From Thermincola carboxydiphila (lineage in GTDB: Bacteria; Bacillota; Thermincolia; Thermincolales; UBA2595), in assembly GCA_016841045.1 (NCBI GenBank), contig JAENZX010000001.1:205541-269540 (forward strand): 64,000 nucleotides of DNA, given 5' to 3'. The position numbers were made by a program, and so were the translations under genes. Positions within the stretch are counted from its first letter, which is position 1, and each line of letters opens with the position of its first letter. Under the pieces are notes generated by a model. The model worked only from the letters and a program-made list of their open reading frames with translations. It did no database searches and was not told the origin of the DNA. Of the stretch, positions 1 to 8,930 are shown piece by piece.

Positions 1-362
1 CTAAAAATCTCACTTATTACATAAATTACGGCTAAAATCATGATTATTTGCCATATATACTCAAAATCCACTCTGGCTCCAGGAACATGTCTTAATTTCA
101 TTGTCATGGCTTCAAAGAGCTTAGTAGTGGCTTTTCCCAGGATTTTTGGACTGAGGATACTAAAAAATGTGCCCATAACTGCCGTTAGAAGAACTACAAC
201 TAACTGTAATCTATAGGGTTTGAGATAGTGGAGAAACCTTATTAAAGTACCTTTAAAATTTTTTGCTTTTTTTATCGGTGTCGATAAACGCGGTCCGTTC
301 CCATGGTTTCTGTGCCCATTTGATTCCTGGCTGGATTTCTGATCTCTATCCTGCTCACTCAT
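1..362 (-). CDS. ABC transporter, permease/ATPase subunit, N-terminal part (runs off window)
   Basis: Only the N-terminal ~120 residues lie in the window. After a hydrophilic Ser/Gln/His-rich leader of about 35 residues comes a membrane segment (FLHYLKPYRLQLVVVLL) typical of type-1 exporter half-transporters. Its ATG overlaps the TGA of the upstream exporter subunit (ATGA), so the two are translationally coupled and probably form a heterodimeric multidrug-type exporter (YfiB/YfiC-like, inferred). The ATPase domain is outside the window. Substrate unknown. Confidence 0.85.
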   Translation of the reverse strand, partial: MSEQDRDQKSSQESNGHRNHGNGPRLSTPIKKAKNFKGTLIRFLHYLKPYRLQLVVVLLTAVMGTFFSILSPKILGKATTKLFEAMTMKLRHVPGARVDFEYIWQIIMILAVIYVISEIF

Positions 363-2110
363 GCTAATTCCTCCTCTGATAATTGTGAGGATACAATTTC
401 ACGATAAACTTTGCAATTCTTCAGCAATTCCTGATGGGTACCAATACCCGCAATCTGACCTTGTTCCAGGACAATGATCTGGTCTGCATCCATAACCGTC
501 CCGACTCTCTGAGAAACTATAAGCACAGTGGAATCCACTGTTTCCTTTTTCAAGGCTGCACGCAGCCGCGCATCCGTCTTGAAGTCCAGAGCTGAAAAAC
601 TATCATCAAAAATATATATTTTTGGCCTTCTGACAAGTGCTCGGGCGATGGAAAGGCGCTGCTTCTGTCCACCCGAAACGTTTGTACCTCCCTGAGCAAT
701 TGTGTAATCAAAGCCTTCTTTCATACCGGAAATAAACTCAGTTGCCTGGGCTACTTCGGCGGCATTCCTAACCTCCTCATCAGTAGCACCTTTTTTGCCA
801 TACCGTATGTTATCTGCTACAGTACCTGTAAAAAGGACTCCCATTTGAGGAACTAAACCTATTTTAGCTCTTAAAGTTTCCTGTTTCATCTCCCGAACAT
901 CAATACCATCAACTAAGATGCTGCCGCTGTCAACATCGAAGAAACGGGGAATAAGGCTGATCAGTGTTGATTTGCCAGAACCGGTGCCACCGATAATTCC
1001 TGTCACCTGTCCGGGCTCTGCCGTGAAGGAAATATTTCTAATAGCCGGTTCTTCTGCACCGGGATGACTAAAGGTAACATTCCTGAACTCAACAAGGCCT
1101 TTTGAACTCGCCGGGTACTTCACCACTTCTGCATCTTCTATTTCGGGAATAGTATCAAGTACTTCGTTAATTCTTAATGCCGAAGCCTCCGCACGTGGTA
1201 TCATAACAAGCATAAAAGAGAACATGCCCAGGGAGAACATTATCTGAATGGCATATTGAATAAATGCCATCATATCGCCGACTTGTATATCTCCGCGGTC
1301 TACACGAATAGCTCCAAACCAAAGAATGGCGATAGTTGTGAAGTTCATTATCAGCATCATTGCGGGAAACAATGTCGCCATAATCCGGTTGACTTTAATT
1401 GCTGTATCAGCCAGGTCCCGGTTTGCTTCACCAAAACGCATTTTTTCGTGCTCAGTGCGGTTAAAAGCCCGAATTACTCTAATACCGGTTAGATTTTCAC
1501 GTGTTACAAGATTTAATTTATCAACTTTGACCTGCATAGCCTTAAAGAGGGGTACACCCTTTCTTGCAACAAAATAAACACCACCGGCAAGAAACGGCAT
1601 TACAACAACAAGAATAAGTGAAAGCTTTGCATCCTTTGACACCGCCATTATAATACCACCTATACACATCATGGGTGCAGTGACCATCATTCGCATAATC
1701 GCCATTAATACTTGCTGAACCTGTGTAATATCGTTTGTGGTCCTGGTAATCAAAGAGGCTGTACCTATCTTATTAAATTCGTTAAGTGAATAACTTTCCA
1801 CTTGCGAGAAAACCTTACTTCGTACATCTTTACCAAAACCAGCCGCAACCTTTGAGGACCAAAAACCGGCCAAGATTACACATACAGCACTTCCTACAGC
1901 TATAAGCAGCATAATCGCACCAACTCTAATGATGTAATTGATATCACCATTAACTATACCGATATCAACGATATCTGACATAAGGGTCGGCAAATATAAC
2001 TCTGCTATAGATTGTAGAAGCAAAAGAACCAATACAGCTGCGATAGCCGTTCGGTACGGCTTTAAGTATCTTAGCAATTTAAACATAGCGTTATCATCTC
2101 CTGTAAGCAA
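359..2110 (-). CDS. ABC exporter half-transporter (fused permease-ATPase)
   Basis: A 583-residue type-1 ABC exporter subunit. Residues about 10-320 are the six-helix membrane domain. Residues 340-575 are the nucleotide-binding domain with Walker A (GGTGSGKST), signature (NVSGGQKQRLS) and Walker B (IYIFDDSFSALD). The Walker B is followed by Ser rather than the usual catalytic Glu (DDS), as in the degenerate-site subunit of heterodimeric exporters. The partner gene overlaps by four bases downstream and a MarR regulator lies just upstream, so this is probably a MarR-controlled drug or toxic-compound exporter. Substrate cannot be told from sequence. Confidence 0.92.
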   Translation of the reverse strand: MLTGDDNAMFKLLRYLKPYRTAIAAVLVLLLLQSIAELYLPTLMSDIVDIGIVNGDINYIIRVGAIMLLIAVGSAVCVILAGFWSSKVAAGFGKDVRSKVFSQVESYSLNEFNKIGTASLITRTTNDITQVQQVLMAIMRMMVTAPMMCIGGIIMAVSKDAKLSLILVVVMPFLAGGVYFVARKGVPLFKAMQVKVDKLNLVTRENLTGIRVIRAFNRTEHEKMRFGEANRDLADTAIKVNRIMATLFPAMMLIMNFTTIAILWFGAIRVDRGDIQVGDMMAFIQYAIQIMFSLGMFSFMLVMIPRAEASALRINEVLDTIPEIEDAEVVKYPASSKGLVEFRNVTFSHPGAEEPAIRNISFTAEPGQVTGIIGGTGSGKSTLISLIPRFFDVDSGSILVDGIDVREMKQETLRAKIGLVPQMGVLFTGTVADNIRYGKKGATDEEVRNAAEVAQATEFISGMKEGFDYTIAQGGTNVSGGQKQRLSIARALVRRPKIYIFDDSFSALDFKTDARLRAALKKETVDSTVLIVSQRVGTVMDADQIIVLEQGQIAGIGTHQELLKNCKVYREIVSSQLSEEELA

Positions 2111-2116
2111 AAGCTG

Positions 2117-2572
2117 TTAGAAAATTTCTTTTTTTCTCTTCTCGAAGTAAGTAAAAGTCTGTGATAAAAGATCTGCAAGTAGGTTGCTGTTTTCCTCTCC
2201 TAGGAATTCGGCTAAACCGTTAAAGGCTTCATAAAAAGATTCAGAGGCCTTCTCTATCGCACCCTCACCCTTATCAGTAAGTTTTACGCGCACCGCACGC
2301 CTGTCTTCTTTATCCATTGTGCGTTCAACAAAGCCGTTAGTTTCCAGACTATTAATCAGCTGAGTAATTGTTGGAGATGCAACCCTTAAAGCATTACTGA
2401 TATCAGACATCTTAATTCCAGGAGTATCAGGATTCATCAACTTTTTTATAGAAAATAAGACCATAATCTCACTTGATTTTAAACTTACCATAGGGCTTTG
2501 CTTCCAATTTAACTTATGAAACTGTACAAAGGATTCTAAAAGCTTATGCACGACTGGATTACGATTCTTCAT
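2117..2572 (-). CDS. MarR-family transcriptional regulator
   Basis: 151 residues with the MarR winged-helix core: a recognition region around residues 55-85 (MSDISNALRVASPTITQLINSL) and a wing with the D-K-E-D-R-R-A motif at about 92-98, followed by the C-terminal dimerisation helices. It is first in an operon with the two ABC exporter genes, 6 bp upstream of the first. A MarR-like palindrome lies about 45 bp upstream of the start. Most likely it represses its own operon and is released by a small ligand. Confidence 0.93.
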   Translation of the reverse strand: MKNRNPVVHKLLESFVQFHKLNWKQSPMVSLKSSEIMVLFSIKKLMNPDTPGIKMSDISNALRVASPTITQLINSLETNGFVERTMDKEDRRAVRVKLTDKGEGAIEKASESFYEAFNGLAEFLGEENSNLLADLLSQTFTYFEKRKKEIF

Positions 2573-2616
2573 CCTAAAACCTCATTTCAAAAACGATTTA
2601 TTTGGTTAATAAATTA

Positions 2617-2629
2617 TTAGGCAACCTAA
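2617..2629. promoter_or_regulatory. Putative MarR operator
   Basis: Perfect palindrome TTAGG-CAA-CCTAA in the AT-rich region upstream of the marR-ABC operon. The shape and position fit a MarR-family dimer site for autorepression. Binding by this particular MarR is inferred from position. Confidence 0.6.
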
Positions 2630-2735
2630 ATATATATTATTTCGTTTATATTATCAACTGTAAATTTTCGGTTTATATTATTTTCAGTATTACAGTAACA
2701 AGCCAGGTATTATTCCTTTATTGTTTAAAAAATAC

Positions 2736-2776
2736 AACGCCGCTTTATGCATGACAGACAGCATAAAAGCGGCGTT
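2736..2776 (-). terminator. Rho-independent terminator after the sigma factor gene
   Basis: Stem AACGCCGCTTTATGC / GCATAAAAGCGGCGTT with a 10-nt loop. On the minus strand it is followed by a run of six T. It ends the sigma factor transcript before the marR promoter. Confidence 0.85.
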
Positions 2777-2811
2777 TGTTTACAATCTGTACAGAGAAAG
2801 ATTCTCTGAAT

Positions 2812-3399
2812 TTATTCTAAGCCGGTACTGTTCATGGTAAAGGTTCCGGCTTCTTTATATTTGTTGTCAGCCTGCAATGCCTTTCTCAACAAGCTGCGAG
2901 CCTTATGAAGCCGCCATTTCACAAGCTCTGTCGAGCAGTCAAGAACTTCGGCAACTTCTTTGGTTGTGCAGCCATTGATTTCCCGCAGCACATATACTTC
3001 ACGCTGCTGATCGGGAAGGTTGGCTATTGCTTTATACAAAAGATCTTTCACAGCCGTCTTCTGGCAGGCGCTGTCAGGATCCGGACAAGTGTCGGACCGG
3101 ATACCATTTTCCACATCCTCAACTGGATTTTCCTTGCGGGTACAGGCCTTCCGCTGGTGATCAATGGTTGCATTAACGGCAATACGGTAAAGCCATGTAG
3201 ACAATTTAGCCTTGCCTTCAAACCCTTCCCTGGCCTGAAAAGCTTTAACAAAGACCTCCTGAGTAAGGTCCTGGGCCAGGTGGTAATCACCGGTCATGCC
3301 ATATATTAAGTTCAATATCTTATTTTCGTTTTGGGATACCATCTGTTCAAAGGAAGGGCCATTATCAGCAGGCCCGTACAAATTTTGCCGGATACGCAT
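2812..3399 (-). CDS. ECF RNA polymerase sigma factor (sigma-70 family)
   Basis: 195 residues. The region 2 signature (YHLAQDLTQEVFVKAFQ, residues ~38-54) and WLYRIAVNATID are typical of RpoE/SigW-type extracytoplasmic function factors. Region 4 (LPDQQREVYVLREINGCTTKEVAEVLDCS) lies near residues 127-155. The ATG at 3399 has a good site (AGAAGGGTGAT). No anti-sigma gene is adjacent: the gene is followed by a terminator and preceded by the unrelated DoxX gene, so its stimulus cannot be inferred from context. Confidence 0.93.
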   Translation of the reverse strand: MRIRQNLYGPADNGPSFEQMVSQNENKILNLIYGMTGDYHLAQDLTQEVFVKAFQAREGFEGKAKLSTWLYRIAVNATIDHQRKACTRKENPVEDVENGIRSDTCPDPDSACQKTAVKDLLYKAIANLPDQQREVYVLREINGCTTKEVAEVLDCSTELVKWRLHKARSLLRKALQADNKYKEAGTFTMNSTGLE

Positions 3400-3479
3400 T
3401 ATATCACCCTTCTTTATGCTTACATCTGTTCTTATTGTTTCATGCTGCTTCTATTATAACTCATGCCAAAAACTGCCGC

Positions 3480-4166
3480 CTAGTTTTGCCTGGATAAGCT
3501 GTCACTGATCAATCTGTCAAAGGAAATTGTTCCTGCTCCCTTGACTACAAAATACAGGGACAAAAGTATTAACACCAGAACATATTCGATTCCGTCTGCT
3601 GGCCCTGCAAGATCCAGGAAAAAGCCGTTAGCCAGGTGTACCTTAAAAGCTGCTACAAGCATACTTACAGAGAGAGCTGCGGCAACAGGACGAGTCAGAA
3701 GTCCCAGGATAATAGCTATTCCTCCAAAGAATTCTACCAGTATTGATACGGCTGCCAGAGATGCAGGAATCTGCAGAGTCTGGGTAAAATAGCCCATGGT
3801 CCCTTCCCAACCGTAACCACCAAACCACCCTAAAAGTTTCTGTGCCCCATGAGCGAAAAAGACAATTCCAAGTGCAAGCCTAAGCCATAAATCTGCCTGT
3901 TGAGCAGAAACCCCAAAAATCTTTTGAACGATACCATTGTTGTCTGCCAGAGTCCCTACTACAGGAAAATTATTAAAAATATCTTCCTGGTGAGGACCTT
4001 TGGCAAAATCCAGAGTCAAATCTGTTCCTGCCTTAAAACCTGCATGTTCCCCATTCTGAAACACCTTTGAAACATCATAAACCTTTCCCTTAAAAGCCAC
4101 GTAGGCAGGTTTTCCTTTTAAACCATTATAGATGCTTAACTCTTTAAAATTAAATTTTTTTGACAT
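3480..4166 (-). CDS. Cytochrome b5-like / DoxX fusion membrane protein
   Basis: 228 residues from the ATG at 4166, which has a strong AAGGAGGG site; an upstream in-frame ATG at 4217 lacks one. Residues 1-75 resemble a cytochrome b5-like haem-binding fold (AYVAFKGKVYDVSKVF, His in GEHAG and in GPHQED as candidate ligands). Residues ~90-220 are a DoxX domain with four hydrophobic segments (LALGIVFFAHGAQKLLGWFGG, VSILVEFFGGIAIILGLL). DoxX proteins are linked to quinone or sulfur redox, so the fusion suggests a haem-assisted membrane redox role (inference). A long inverted repeat lies just upstream. Confidence 0.82.
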   Translation of the reverse strand: MSKKFNFKELSIYNGLKGKPAYVAFKGKVYDVSKVFQNGEHAGFKAGTDLTLDFAKGPHQEDIFNNFPVVGTLADNNGIVQKIFGVSAQQADLWLRLALGIVFFAHGAQKLLGWFGGYGWEGTMGYFTQTLQIPASLAAVSILVEFFGGIAIILGLLTRPVAAALSVSMLVAAFKVHLANGFFLDLAGPADGIEYVLVLILLSLYFVVKGAGTISFDRLISDSLSRQN

Positions 4167-4225
4167 TTGTTTATCCCTCCTTAAAAGTAAGAGCTTGGTG
4201 GCGCCAACCTTACTCATTAATTAAG

Positions 4226-4360
4226 ACGAGGGATATTCAAAATTGGTTAGCGAAATTTTTAAAAAAATTTTTAGGACGTTTTTGTTTATGTCACCTTTTT
4301 ATGGAAATGGAAAACGAAACAAAAAAGATGGTCTTGCAACCACCTTGAATTATCCCTCGT
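4226..4360. repeat. Long imperfect inverted repeat between the nudix and DoxX genes
   Basis: ACGAGGGATATTCAA at 4226-4240 is matched in inverted orientation by TTGAATTATCCCTCGT at 4345-4360. The match extends weakly inward (TGGTTAGC against GCAACCA). The ~100 nt between are T-rich. It could be a small MITE-like element, a leader hairpin of the DoxX gene, or a terminator for plus-strand transcription (TTTTT follows the right arm). Confidence 0.55.
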
Positions 4361-4362
4361 TT

Positions 4363-5205
4363 TTAAGAATTATCACAGAACCAATCTATTATTTTGCCGG
4401 CGATACTGCTGTTGTTTGGTACTTCTGGCAAGCTTTCTTTTGTAAACCAATCTGCACTTACTATCTCGTTTCCATCAACTAAAAGTTCGCCGCTCTCATA
4501 TTCTGCAGTAAATCCAATCATCAAAGAGTCTGGAAAGGGCCAGGGCTGACTGCCGAAATACTGTATATTTCTTATTCGGATACCTACTTCTTCAAATACT
4601 TCTCTTTGCACACAATCCTCAAGTGTTTCTCCTGGCTCAGCAAAACCTGCAATCAGACTGTAAAACTTGAAATTCCTGCCCTTAGCCAAAAGTATCTTAT
4701 CTCCGTTTATTACAGCTACAATGATAGCAGGAGAGATTTTAGGATAAATAATATTGCTGCAGTTAAGACAAACTTTCGCTAACTCGTCTTGCTTAGTCTC
4801 AGTTTTGGAACCGCAGCTGCCGCAATATTGACTTTTTTTATGCCAGTCAAGAATCTGAGCGGCTTTTCCTGCCAGCATAAAGATTTCTTCGTCAATTCTA
4901 CCAAATAATGAACGAAATTTTTTAAAAATCATCTCTTCCGGTACAGCTGCTTTATCAACTGCTGCATTCTCATCTGTCTCAATGCAATAGCAGTCACAGT
5001 CATTAAGACGCCCTAAATAAAACCTAGTCTTTTCCCATGCCTTTAATTCTTCAAGAGTTAATTTAACCGGGACATTTATAATACCATTCTGAACTTTAAC
5101 CAAGAGGCTGCCGGCATTAAAAACAAAACACCAAACCGGTTGATCACTAACATTGTCAGGAACACATTGCGAAGAATATTTATTGTAGCTACTTGTATTT
5201 GACAT
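4363..5205 (-). CDS. nudC: NudC-type NAD+ diphosphatase / NAD-cap hydrolase
   Basis: 280 residues, the usual NudC length. A four-Cys zinc ribbon (YCGSCGSKT...CLNCSN) sits near residues 127-150. The Nudix box (GFAEPGETLEDCVQREVFEEVGI) is at about 188-210, and the NudC hallmark SQPWPFPDSLM follows it. Family members hydrolyse NAD(H) to NMN and AMP and can remove NAD caps from RNA. The ATG has GAGGAGG 10 nt upstream. It stands between a carbonic anhydrase-like gene and DoxX, probably co-transcribed with the former (34 bp gap). Confidence 0.92.
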   Translation of the reverse strand: MSNTSSYNKYSSQCVPDNVSDQPVWCFVFNAGSLLVKVQNGIINVPVKLTLEELKAWEKTRFYLGRLNDCDCYCIETDENAAVDKAAVPEEMIFKKFRSLFGRIDEEIFMLAGKAAQILDWHKKSQYCGSCGSKTETKQDELAKVCLNCSNIIYPKISPAIIVAVINGDKILLAKGRNFKFYSLIAGFAEPGETLEDCVQREVFEEVGIRIRNIQYFGSQPWPFPDSLMIGFTAEYESGELLVDGNEIVSADWFTKESLPEVPNNSSIAGKIIDWFCDNS

Positions 5206-5239
5206 TGAAAACAGTTTCCTCCTCTAAAATCCTGAGTCT

Positions 5240-5767
5240 CTAATCCGTTATCTGATGCATCCCTACTTCCAGGTATTTTGCGGCCAGGTCAACATAAAGC
5301 TGTTTGCCATAAGTCCAAAAATCTATATCTCTCTGTTCTACTTCGCGTACAACTTTGGCTGGATTACCCACAGCTACTACCTTATCAGGGATTTCCTGAT
5401 TCATCTTTACCACCGCTCCCTCTGCCACAATAGCCCAGGAACCGACTTTAGCTCTTATACTAACCACTGCGCCCATGCCAATTACAGCCTTATCTCCAAT
5501 GGCCTGACTATGAATTATGGCTCCATGACCGAAAGTTACATTCTCCCCAACTTTACATACCTCGTCCGGCGGAGCGTGCATGATAACTCCCTCTTCAACT
5601 GCAGTTTTTGAACCAATCTCTATTCTGCCGTAATCGCCTCGCAAAATAGCCCCATGACCTATGTAACAGTTATCTCCAATCACAACGTCCCCGATTACCG
5701 TAGCCGTTTCACTGACATATGTATCTTTACCGATTATAGGCTTTTTTCCATCAAAGGAATAGAGCAT
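5240..5767 (-). CDS. Gamma-class carbonic anhydrase-like hexapeptide-repeat protein
   Basis: 175 residues forming a left-handed beta-helix of hexapeptide repeats (VIGDVVIGDNCYIGHGAILRGDYG, IGDKAVIGMGAVV). The gamma-CA zinc-ligand histidines can be placed at EGVIMHAPP, FGHGAIIHSQ. It belongs to the YrdA/PaaY/CaiE group. Zinc-dependent CO2 hydration is possible, but many members have other or unknown activities. Strong ribosome site (AGGAGG). Confidence 0.88.
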   Translation of the reverse strand: MLYSFDGKKPIIGKDTYVSETATVIGDVVIGDNCYIGHGAILRGDYGRIEIGSKTAVEEGVIMHAPPDEVCKVGENVTFGHGAIIHSQAIGDKAVIGMGAVVSIRAKVGSWAIVAEGAVVKMNQEIPDKVVAVGNPAKVVREVEQRDIDFWTYGKQLYVDLAAKYLEVGMHQITD

Positions 5768-5884
5768 TTTTCGAGCCTCCTACTATGATTTCTTCTCCGG
5801 AGTTTATAAAACGCAGTTTAAATTTCCACTACCTAAATTATAACTCTCGCAGGTACAAATTTCACTAAATTTTCAAAAAATAAA

Positions 5885-5925
5885 AGGCACTCAACGCATG
5901 GACTGTTGTCCTGGTTAGAGCACCT
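5885..5925 (-). terminator. Terminator of the bioY-acyl ligase operon
   Basis: Stem AGGTGCTC / GAGTGCCT (two G-U pairs) with an inner GGAC/GTCC hairpin, followed on the minus strand by TTTTATTTTTT. It overlaps the last codons of the acyl-CoA ligase gene. Confidence 0.65.
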
Positions 5926-7231
5926 TCAATTTACTTCTATCCAATTTGCCCTTAATATTTCTTGGGATTTCCCCAACAAAAAAGAATTTTTGCGGGCAGG
6001 CATGCTTAGGCAGGTTCTGACGGCAGAAAGCTCTGATTTCTTTAACTGTGAGCTCAGGATTACTTTTAACAATCCACGCAGCCACCTTCTGTCCCCGTAA
6101 ATCTTCATCAATTCCTCTTACAGCAGAATCAGCTATACCTGGACAATTGTTTAAAATTTCTTCTACATATTCAGGTACAATCTTTACTCCGCCTTTATTT
6201 ATAACATCATTTTCCCTTCCCATTAAGTATAAGTATCCCTCTTCGTCAACTATACCTATATCACTCACTGTTGCTTTAGGCTTAAAGTCTGGGGCCAGGT
6301 ATGGACTTTCTACCCAAACAAGACCATCTTCAATCCACAGTTTAACTTTTGGAAAGGCCTTGCCTACTGAAGAAGGATTTTCCAGCAGATCTTTAGTCCG
6401 CGAATAGCTGATATGCCCTAATTCACTAGCACCGTAATATTCATATATATTGGCTTCAGGAAAATACTTCATTAGCTGCCTAACTGTATCGATATCCGTT
6501 TTTGAACCTGCACTTATAATAGATTTGACTTGGGTCAGCGGATTTTCAGCAGCTTTTAATAGAATTCGATAGTTTGCGGGAACCATAAAAACAGCAGTAA
6601 TATTATAACGGATTATATCTTCTATCCAGGAGCGGGCAAGACTGCTTCTTGCAATAACTACCGTTCCACCCTCATAAAGAACATGCAGGCAGCTGTTAAG
6701 ATTTCCTGTATATATAAGTGAGCCGGACAACAGCATATTATCCGAGCCGCTTAAACCAAAAACTCTGCTCTGTTCAGGAAAAGCACTTACCCAACTTTGA
6801 TGATCCCGCCATATTAGTTTCGGTTTACCGGTGCTGCCTGAACTCAAGGCACCCAAAAATAAGTCTTCTGGATTAGCTTCTGGTAAGACCTCCACTTTGC
6901 TGTCCGGTAAGCTGAAACTCTCATCAATACACAAAGCAGCATTTGTTTTTTTCATCAAGTCCTTGAACAGATCCTGTGGAGACGTCGGGTCTACTAAAAC
7001 AGATGCTGCTCCCAATTTGGAGATACTCAGTAAATATAAGAGCTGCGCTATAGGATCACTAAGTTTTATCAAAATTGTATCCTTTTTTTTAACTGAACTC
7101 CCCATCCTATGAGAGAATTTATTTACCGTTCGCTGCAGTTCTCCATAGGTAATAACCGTTGAACCTTTGATAAGACAGGGTTTATTAGGTTGGGTAAGGC
7201 TGAATTTTTTTAGATTATCATAAATCAGCAT
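5915..7231 (-). CDS. Acyl-CoA synthetase, AMP-forming (YhfT-like, biotin regulon)
   Basis: 438 residues from the ATG at 7231, with AAAGG 8 nt upstream. The adenylate-forming family motif (LSSGSTGKPKLIW, ~residues 130-142), the EYYGASELG motif and the C-terminal Lys motif (NIKGKLDRSKL) are present. It is somewhat shorter than long-chain ligases. The start lies inside the 3' end of the thiolase gene. The Bacillus biotin regulon has the same trio (yhfU bioY, yhfS thiolase, yhfT ligase), so a role in activating or elongating an acyl precursor of pimelate is plausible but unproven. Confidence 0.88.
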   Translation of the reverse strand: MLIYDNLKKFSLTQPNKPCLIKGSTVITYGELQRTVNKFSHRMGSSVKKKDTILIKLSDPIAQLLYLLSISKLGAASVLVDPTSPQDLFKDLMKKTNAALCIDESFSLPDSKVEVLPEANPEDLFLGALSSGSTGKPKLIWRDHQSWVSAFPEQSRVFGLSGSDNMLLSGSLIYTGNLNSCLHVLYEGGTVVIARSSLARSWIEDIIRYNITAVFMVPANYRILLKAAENPLTQVKSIISAGSKTDIDTVRQLMKYFPEANIYEYYGASELGHISYSRTKDLLENPSSVGKAFPKVKLWIEDGLVWVESPYLAPDFKPKATVSDIGIVDEEGYLYLMGRENDVINKGGVKIVPEYVEEILNNCPGIADSAVRGIDEDLRGQKVAAWIVKSNPELTVKEIRAFCRQNLPKHACPQKFFFVGEIPRNIKGKLDRSKLKVL

Positions 7232-7233
7232 TT

Positions 7234-8385
7234 CTAACACCTTTCAATGAGAACTGAAACACCCTGTCCTCCTGCGGCTCCTATTGCAGCTATACCCACA
7301 CGTCCCTTTATCTTTCTCAGAGCCCTGATCAGGTGCAGGAGTATAATGGCACCGGAAGCCCCATAGGGGTGTCCGTAAGCCAAAGCCCCTCCTAAAACGT
7401 TTGTTTTCTCAAGAGTTATGCCCAATTCCCTACAACATGCCAACACCTTAACTGCAAAGGCTTCATTAATTTCAACCGCGTCTATATCCTTAATTCCAAA
7501 TTCTGCTTTTTGCAGCAGTGTTTTAATTGCCGGAACCGGTCCCAGCGGAAATAAATTTGGATCACATCCGCTGCTCACACTATTTAAAATAACAGCTTCC
7601 GGATTTAAATTATACTTTTTAACCGCCTTAGAAGATGCAATAAGCACAACAGCCGCTCCGTCATGCTTTAAACAAGCATTACCTGCCGTAACCCTTCCTC
7701 CATTAACAAAAACGGAAGGCATCCTTCTTAATAATTCAGGTTTTATACCAGGTCGTATGCATTCATCGTGATAAATTATTTTGCCGTCGGATTTTATCGG
7801 CAGTATTATGTCACTTAAGAGGCCTTCCTTTTGAGCCTGATAAGCTCTTTTGTGACTTTCCAGTGCTAATTCATCCATTTCTGCTCTTGAAATATTCATC
7901 AGTTCCGCAAGGTTTTCGGCTGCCTGCCCCATTTCAGGATCGCCTGCCTCAGGAGTTGAGAAGGGGGCCCTTTCATAAAAACCGTTTCCCCGAAAACGCG
8001 GGTCTCTGGAATTAAACTGCTTTCTTGGAGCCATACTGGTACTTTCCATTCCCCCGGCAATAATTAAGTCAGCCTGACCGGCCATAATTAGACCTGCTGC
8101 TATACTTACAGCGCTTAGGCCGGAAGCACATTGAAAATCCACAGTTGTTCCCGGAATATGGTGAGGCCAACATGCTTCTAATATTGAAACCCTGGCAATA
8201 TTACCTCCAGGGCCCCAGGCATTTCCCAGTATAACATGATCTATTTCACTAGCCGGTACAGCAAATTTTCGTGTTGTCTCATTTAAAACAAGTGCAGTCA
8301 ATTGTTCCGGTAAAAAATCTTTTAATACTCCACCGGTTTTACCTATAACCGTTCTTGTACCACCAATAATATAAACCTTGTTCAT
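7234..8385 (-). CDS. Thiolase-family acetyl-CoA C-acetyltransferase (YhfS-like)
   Basis: 383 residues. The active-site Cys is in VDFQCASGLSAV (~residue 86), the His in NEAFAVKVLA (NEAF), and the C-terminal GGALAYGHPYGASGA loop is intact. The usual terminal catalytic Cys-x-Gly appears changed: IAAIGAAGGQGVSVLIE has Ala-Ala-Gly where many thiolases have Cys-x-Gly-Gly. This could impair normal condensation or reflect a subfamily trait. Its ATG overlaps the bioY stop (TAATG). It is the second condensing-type step of the BirA-controlled operon. Confidence 0.87.
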   Translation of the reverse strand: MNKVYIIGGTRTVIGKTGGVLKDFLPEQLTALVLNETTRKFAVPASEIDHVILGNAWGPGGNIARVSILEACWPHHIPGTTVDFQCASGLSAVSIAAGLIMAGQADLIIAGGMESTSMAPRKQFNSRDPRFRGNGFYERAPFSTPEAGDPEMGQAAENLAELMNISRAEMDELALESHKRAYQAQKEGLLSDIILPIKSDGKIIYHDECIRPGIKPELLRRMPSVFVNGGRVTAGNACLKHDGAAVVLIASSKAVKKYNLNPEAVILNSVSSGCDPNLFPLGPVPAIKTLLQKAEFGIKDIDAVEINEAFAVKVLACCRELGITLEKTNVLGGALAYGHPYGASGAIILLHLIRALRKIKGRVGIAAIGAAGGQGVSVLIERC

Positions 8386-8930
8386 TACCTTGCCTGCCCT
8401 CTTAAGAATGGATTAAACTTAATACTAATTACTGATGCAATAATAACTTTAGTCAAGTCCCCTGGCAGGTACGGAACTGCGCCTATCATAAAAGCCTTTG
8501 AAATCCCAACTTTGGTCACGTAGCTTAACCATGGTATGCCAAAAAGGTAGACAACAACCATACCACCTACAATGTTAGCTAAAATAAGACGTAATATATT
8601 AGTATTTTTCCCTCGTAAAAAAGCAATGACAGCTGCGCCGATGAGAAATCCAATCAAATATCCTCCCCTTGGACCGGCAATGATACCAGGACCCCCTGTG
8701 CCTCCCGCAAATACTGGTGCTCCGGCAACTCCCAACAGAAGAAAAGTTGACAAACTTAAGACAGCCTGTCTTACAGTTAAGATGCTTCCTGCCAGCATGA
8801 CTCCTAGGGTCTGACCTGTAACCGGGACCGGACTAAAAGGAAGCGGAACTGCAATTAATCCAAGAACAATAATGATTGCCGTAAACAGTGCCGAATAAAT
8901 AAGATCTTTAAGCTCTAATTTTTTTGACAT
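8385..8930 (-). CDS. bioY: Biotin transporter S component BioY (copy 1)
   Basis: 181 residues from the ATG at 8930 (AGGAGGAC upstream; an earlier in-frame start lacks a site). Six hydrophobic segments and the BioY patterns PLPFSPVPVTGQTLGVMLAGSIL and GPRGGYLIGF are present. It is the substrate-binding membrane protein of an energy-coupling-factor biotin importer; the shared EcfAAT module is not in the window. Its start overlaps the upstream MaoC-like gene. Together with the BirA box at 9641-9672 this places the whole operon under biotin control. Confidence 0.93.
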   Translation of the reverse strand: MSKKLELKDLIYSALFTAIIIVLGLIAVPLPFSPVPVTGQTLGVMLAGSILTVRQAVLSLSTFLLLGVAGAPVFAGGTGGPGIIAGPRGGYLIGFLIGAAVIAFLRGKNTNILRLILANIVGGMVVVYLFGIPWLSYVTKVGISKAFMIGAVPYLPGDLTKVIIASVISIKFNPFLRGQAR

